DNA of 64,000 nt from contig JACSVZ010000002.1 of assembly GCA_014706295.1 (NCBI GenBank), positions 58,675,617 through 58,739,616 on the forward strand. Direction: 5' to 3'. The notes under the pieces are model-generated. The model was not told where the DNA came from. It made no database searches and saw only the letters and a program-made list of their open reading frames with translations. The DNA comes from Lycocorax pyrrhopterus obiensis (taxonomy: Eukaryota > Chordata > Aves > Passeriformes > Paradisaeidae). Position numbers and translations under genes: made by a program. Below, one piece after another: positions 42,601 through 48,600 of the stretch (positions are counted from its first letter, which is position 1; the number at the start of each line of letters is the position of its first letter).

Positions 42601-45600
42601 GGCTCAATATTGAGTCCAGACCTATCCAATATCAATTATCTCAGGTAGGGGATCAAATGCACCCTTTAGTGAGTTTGCACCCAAGTTGGGCAGGAAGGTT
42701 GATCTGCTGAAAGGTTCTACAGATGGGTCTGGGCAGACTGAACTAATGGGCCAAGGCCAGCTGTATGAGGGTCAACAAGGCCAAGTGTCAGGTCCTGCAT
42801 TTGTGTCACAACAACCCCAGGCAGCTCCACAGGCTGGGGCAGAGTGGCTGGAAAGCTGCCCAGCAGAAAAGGCCCTGGGGGTGCTCGTTGGCAGCTGCTG
42901 AACATGAGCCAGTGCGTGTGCCCAGGTGGCCAAGAAGGCCAGTTGCATCGTGGCCTGTATCAGCAGTAGTGTGGCCAACAGGACCAGAGCAGTGATTGTA
43001 CCCCTATACTCGGCACTGATGAGGCCACCTTGAATCCTGTGCTCAGTTTTGAGTCCCTCACCGCAAGAACAACATTGAGGAGCTGGAATGAGTTCAGAGA
43101 AGGGCAATGGAGCTGGGGAAGGGTCTGGAGCGCAAATCCGATGAGGAGTGGCTGAGGGAGCTGGGCGTGTTTAGTCTGGAGAAGAGGAGACTCAGGGGAG
43201 ACCTTATCACTCTACAGCTGCCTGAAAGGAGGGTGTAGCCAGGTGGGGTAGTCTCTTCTCCCAGGCTACAAACAACAGGAACAGAGGAAATGGCCTCAAG
43301 TTGTACCAGGAGAAGTTTAGATTGGATATTAGAAATTTTTTTTCACCTAAAGAATTGCCACTGGAGCAGGCTGCCCGGGGAAGTGGTTAAGTCACCATCC
43401 CTGGAAGTGTAACCATGGCACTTAGGGACATGTTTTAGTAGCAGACTTTGCAATGCTGGGTGTCACTGATGATCTTAAGGGTCTTTTCCAACCCAAGTGC
43501 TTCTCTGATTCTCTGATGAAAGGGCAGTACCCACAGTAGAGTTTAGGTCTAGAATGAGACTGCTGGAGAACTGCTTCTAAAATCTAGTTGCTGGCAAATG
43601 CTGAGTAGAAATGAAACTTTAGGTTGCTTACTCTGCCTCTAATGGTTTTCAACTTACTGGGTTAGAAAAGGAGCAAAATGTGCCACAGAGAGTCACATCA
43701 AGAAGGAATTTTGCAAACAAGGTGACATCAAAGGGAGTATGTGGCTAGAAATCAAATGTCACAGTTCAAGACATTTGTGCTTTTGACTCCTTTTGAGTCA
43801 CAAGTTTCCTAGTGACAAGCCTCATACTGTTAATGTCCAGCCCTGGGTTCTGGTGGATGGGGTCCTGGGCTCCTCTGACATTACTTGACAGGTATGCCTG
43901 AGAAAAGGACTGATTCCTCCGTCTAGGAACTGTGACCGGCATGGGAATCCAGCCAGGTAAAACCAGAGCAGAGCTTGCCTTAATCTCAGCTGAAGATGGT
44001 GTACTAGTAGAAAGGGAGTTTTTAACTGAACAGAGACTCTATAACACAGATCTGTTCTTCCTGAAGTTTCATCAGGTCTAGCAAATACAAGTCTCCATTC
44101 CTGAGAACTAACAATTAGCCTGTTTTCCCACAAGACTTGTGCCTCTGGTATGCTAGTTTGGGGAGAAAACATCTCCATCTTCAATTTGCTCTCTCCAGGT
44201 ATTTCTTGAACCTGGTCAGCCTTGTTTGTACAGCAGGTGAGACTTCCAATCTGTCATCCAGTCAATATTATTAAATTAGTGTCTATCAGAAGTATTCACC
44301 CTCTGAATAATATTTGAGAAAGAAAAAACTCTTAATCTGTTCAACACTGGAACATAGGCTTTATGTGAATCAGCCCCTGATCGTCACGATATGGACAGAT
44401 CTGCAGCATCCATGAAGGTCATAAAGGTCTTCAGGCCTTTTCCTGTGTAATTTATATTAAGCACTTCTGGATATTAGCTAAGAGACCCAGTCAGACAAAA
44501 CAAATTATTATTCGTATTCCATCCCTATACTTTCATTTATGCTCTCTGCCATTAGTCTTCATCATCCTCCCACACATTTTCCTCTTTGCTTTGTAAAAAG
44601 GTTCTTTAGGCAGCACACATTTTACTAAATGTTAAGAGCAGATGTTTATTTATTTCCTATCTTCAAGGCTGAGTTATCTCTTTTAAAGCTATTACTATCT
44701 GTAATTATGGAGTTCACATACTGTTGAATGGGGTTCACATGTTGTAATACGGGGAAAAAGGAATAGCTTATCTGCAGGTAAATAGCTCTAAACACTTCCG
44801 AGAACTGACCCCCTTCCCCCTGCCACTGGCATGCAGGACCTGCTCTGGAGTATCCTTGCAAATGCCTCAGCTCATAGATTCTTCAGTTTGTGAAAGGTGA
44901 TTTCAAGGCTCCTCTGGGTTTCACAAAAACAAACACGCGAGATCCTTCTGTAGAAGCTCCTTCTTACAAACAGCTTCAAAGGTCCATTACCATGCTACGC
45001 ACTTGCACAAAATGCATGCTTTCAGTCTTCCATATCTTTGAATCTTTCCTGCCTTAAAAGAAAGTTTTTACTCCAGAAAACAGCTCAAGATGAAGAAATT
45101 CACTTTTGGAGTAGAGACAGATACTAGGTGGTGTGGACTGCATTCTTAGAAGTCCAAGTTCATATCCCTGAAGAATTCTTTTTCACTTTGAAACATAAGC
45201 TGAGCTTACACACGTGAATTTTTCATCTAAGGAAAAGTAAATTTTTATTTGCATTTAGAGCAAAAGATGTAATGATACCCTCAAAGCTTATATGGGCAGG
45301 AGCAAAAAGTTCTTCCTCTTCCACATGCAGAAGAACTAGCTAGCAGAACAGCATTCTGGTCAATTTAAGTGGGTCTGGTTCTTCATTTGCAGTTTCTACA
45401 ACAGATTGCAATCTGTTGGCCTTAACATCCCCAAAACCAGAAAAAGACTGTTTCCTCTTTGCTTCTAAAAAAATCCTTAGAATGTATTTTCTGTAGTTGA
45501 TTTGAGCTATTCAGGACATGACTATGGCTAGTTAAAACTTCCACTGCTCCTGGACACCACCACTAAGTCCTTTCTTTATGTCACTCACATTTTCTCTCAA

Positions 45601-48600
45601 AAAATATGACCTTCAGCATGTATTGTATGCTTATTTTATTTTAGCAGCTGCAATGCCTGGGCCACCAGGTCCTCCTGGAGAGCCAGGGTCACCTGCCACC
45701 AGGAATCTGGTAAGAGAGCAAAATAAAGATGTTTGCTATAGAAAATTTTCCTCAAGACTTTTGGTGGTCACTGGTAGCACTGAAAGAGGAGTGAAAGTTC
45801 CATCCTGTGTTTTTATTTCTTAGAATGTTTTAGAAACCACATAATTTTAAGATGCAAACTGTAGATTTCCCTAGAAAATCTAAAAATCATTGTGCCAGAG
45901 AATATATGTAAATATTTTTCCTTTTCTTACATTATGAAACAAATCAGAATTGGATCCAAGATATCCATGAAGACAAAAAACAGCTAAGACAGAAGTCTTA
46001 GTAATTTCCAAATTAAGAATTCATAGTTTCTGGGAAAAAAACCCAAACAAACAAACAAACAAAAAAGCCACCCCCAAAAAACCCTATTCAAGCTAGCAGA
46101 CAGCATTCATTGCAGTTCTCAGGGGAGAAACAAATGTTCAAAGGCTTGTGCCCCAAGACAGAAGACTGTAGCTGCAGGCTAGGGGCTACTATCTCAAATA
46201 GAAGGTCCAAGTTTACTTAGGTCAAAACTAAGATTAAAAAAAAATACAAATTTATAGTAGGGTCTGTATTATTCATAAAGTACTAATATGCTTTCTGACA
46301 GTGAAGAAATGAGAAAAAAATGCGAAAGAAATTACGCTTTCCTGAAACTTGCCGCAATTTTGAACTACCGCAGTTCTCTTCTGAACTCTGCCGTTTTGAC
46401 CTAGGATGCTAAATTGTAGCAGTGCGATGATCTTCACTCTGTACAAAATTTGTACAAAATTGCTGTAGTTCTACTACAATCCACAGAATGATGATGCTGG
46501 TATGCCAAAGTAGCGAGATATTTATATTACTGAATATGAATCCCTTATGGATTAAATTACGTAAAACTGACTTTATGTGCATTTCCTGCAGAAGGAGTCG
46601 TGACATTTATGTGTCCAAATGAGACTATTTAACTTGCAAGATATTTTGTGTATCTGATGAAGTATGTTTCATTTTCCTATTTGACAGGTTACGACGTTCC
46701 AAAACATTGAGGGTATGCTGGAAAAAGTTCACTATGTAGCAGAAGGTACACTAATCTATCTGAGGGAAACCAGTGAGGTTTTTATCCGTGTTCGAAATGG
46801 ATGGAGAAAATTGCAGGTACTACTGCACTACACCCTAATCTTTTCCAACTCCCTTCCTCACAATGAAGTTGAGGGAGATATTTTTACCGAGGAGAAGTGT
46901 GGATGCAAAGCTCCTTTTTTTTGAGTTCAGAAGCTCCTGGTGATATGGTGTTGTTCTACTCTCCTTTTTGGTTCTTTCAGCTTGGTGAGCTAATTCCTAT
47001 CCCTGCTGACAGCCTTCCTCCTCCAGCCATATCAAGCCATGTAAGTACAAAATACTGGACCATGAAAAACTGAGTCTAGATGCATGATACACTTGGCAGA
47101 AGTTGCATGCAGACCTCTGCACAATGTGATTTTCCACTGAGCTTTGTCAGTTCAAAATGAGCATCCTACCACTACATAAGCTTGCAAATTGATTTGCTTG
47201 GACAGTCATCTGTTTCCAGTATCTTCTGAGACTCCAAACACTACAGAGACAAAGCCACATTTACAAAAAGCAGAATAAAGTAAGTTTCCCACCAAAAAAA
47301 ACCCCAAAAACCAACCAAACAAACAAAAAAAAATGAACCAACAAAACCAAAATAAAACAAAACAAAGAAAAGAAAAAAAAAACACCAAAAAAGCCACAAG
47401 AGAACAAACAAACAAAAACCAAAAAATCACAAACCCACAGAATTCTGTTTCATAATCCTGGAATCAGTCATATCAAGCCCTGATTGCCCTCAAGGAAGGT
47501 CAGAAAAGGGTTTCTGAAAGGTAGATTTTCTGTGAAAGGTTATAGTCCTGTATTCAGAGTACCATAATCATCACCTGAATGTAGCTTACCCCGCAGCGTG
47601 CAGAGGCTGTACACTAAAGCCTCAATTGTCAGTTTGGACCTGACCTCATTCTGCAAGTTATTGTACCAGCCTGCATGTGAACATGCTGTCTGTCCCAAAA
47701 AATTGCAGGAGGATGAAAACCAAGAAGTGACAAAGGGAGCAGAGAGAGGTTTTGTTGATGACAGGCTAATTGGTCTGCTGAGAAAATGAAAGGACAAGAG
47801 AGTGCTAGGAAGGAGCAGTGAGAAGGAAGATGGCCAGAAAGAAATAAAAAAGGTTAGAGTAGGTCAGGAAGAAGTTCACCTAGGCCACTGGGAAGATGTC
47901 TAGACCTCATGTTATCAGACATTGTCTGCAGCCTCCAGTTGACACCACTTGAGCTTCCCATCTGCTGCAGCTGGTGGCTTGTTATTCATACTTACCATAA
48001 CTAGGGAAGAAAACTTTGCTGCTCTCAAAACAATTAACCAGGTTGAGATGTGTTTCCACCCATTACATTTTCTGTTTTCACATCCTCCTTACCCTTTCAG
48101 TTTTGATTTTCCTCAACTGCTCTTCTGCTCCTGTCAAGAGCAGGCTACTTTCATACAGGACTCCAGTGATACAGTGATTAAAATTTTATTTTAAAAATTA
48201 CTGAGTGTCTAAAATTCTGATTTTTTTTTTTGCTTGTGTTCAAATAACAGGGATTTCAGTCTATTCCAGCACTGAGACCAATATCAAATATGAACAATGG
48301 AAAACCAGCAGTAAGTATGAGATCTGTATTGCAGCTGCAGAGCTGTGCTTTGTAATGTGATAGTTTGCATCTTGAGAGACAGCTGTGATATTTGCTCTTC
48401 AAACTCAGAGATTTTACTTCAGAAATTGACAAATACACTTCTTTAACTTGTTTAGACATCTCAGACACAATTTGAAATTCTTCCCTCCAAATCTATTTTC
48501 ATCATCCCAGCCCCTTTCCCATCTCAAAGAAAAAAAATCCTGACTCTGAGTTAGGAATACCTCTTCACTTAGTGATTGTACCTACAACACAGAGTAACTT

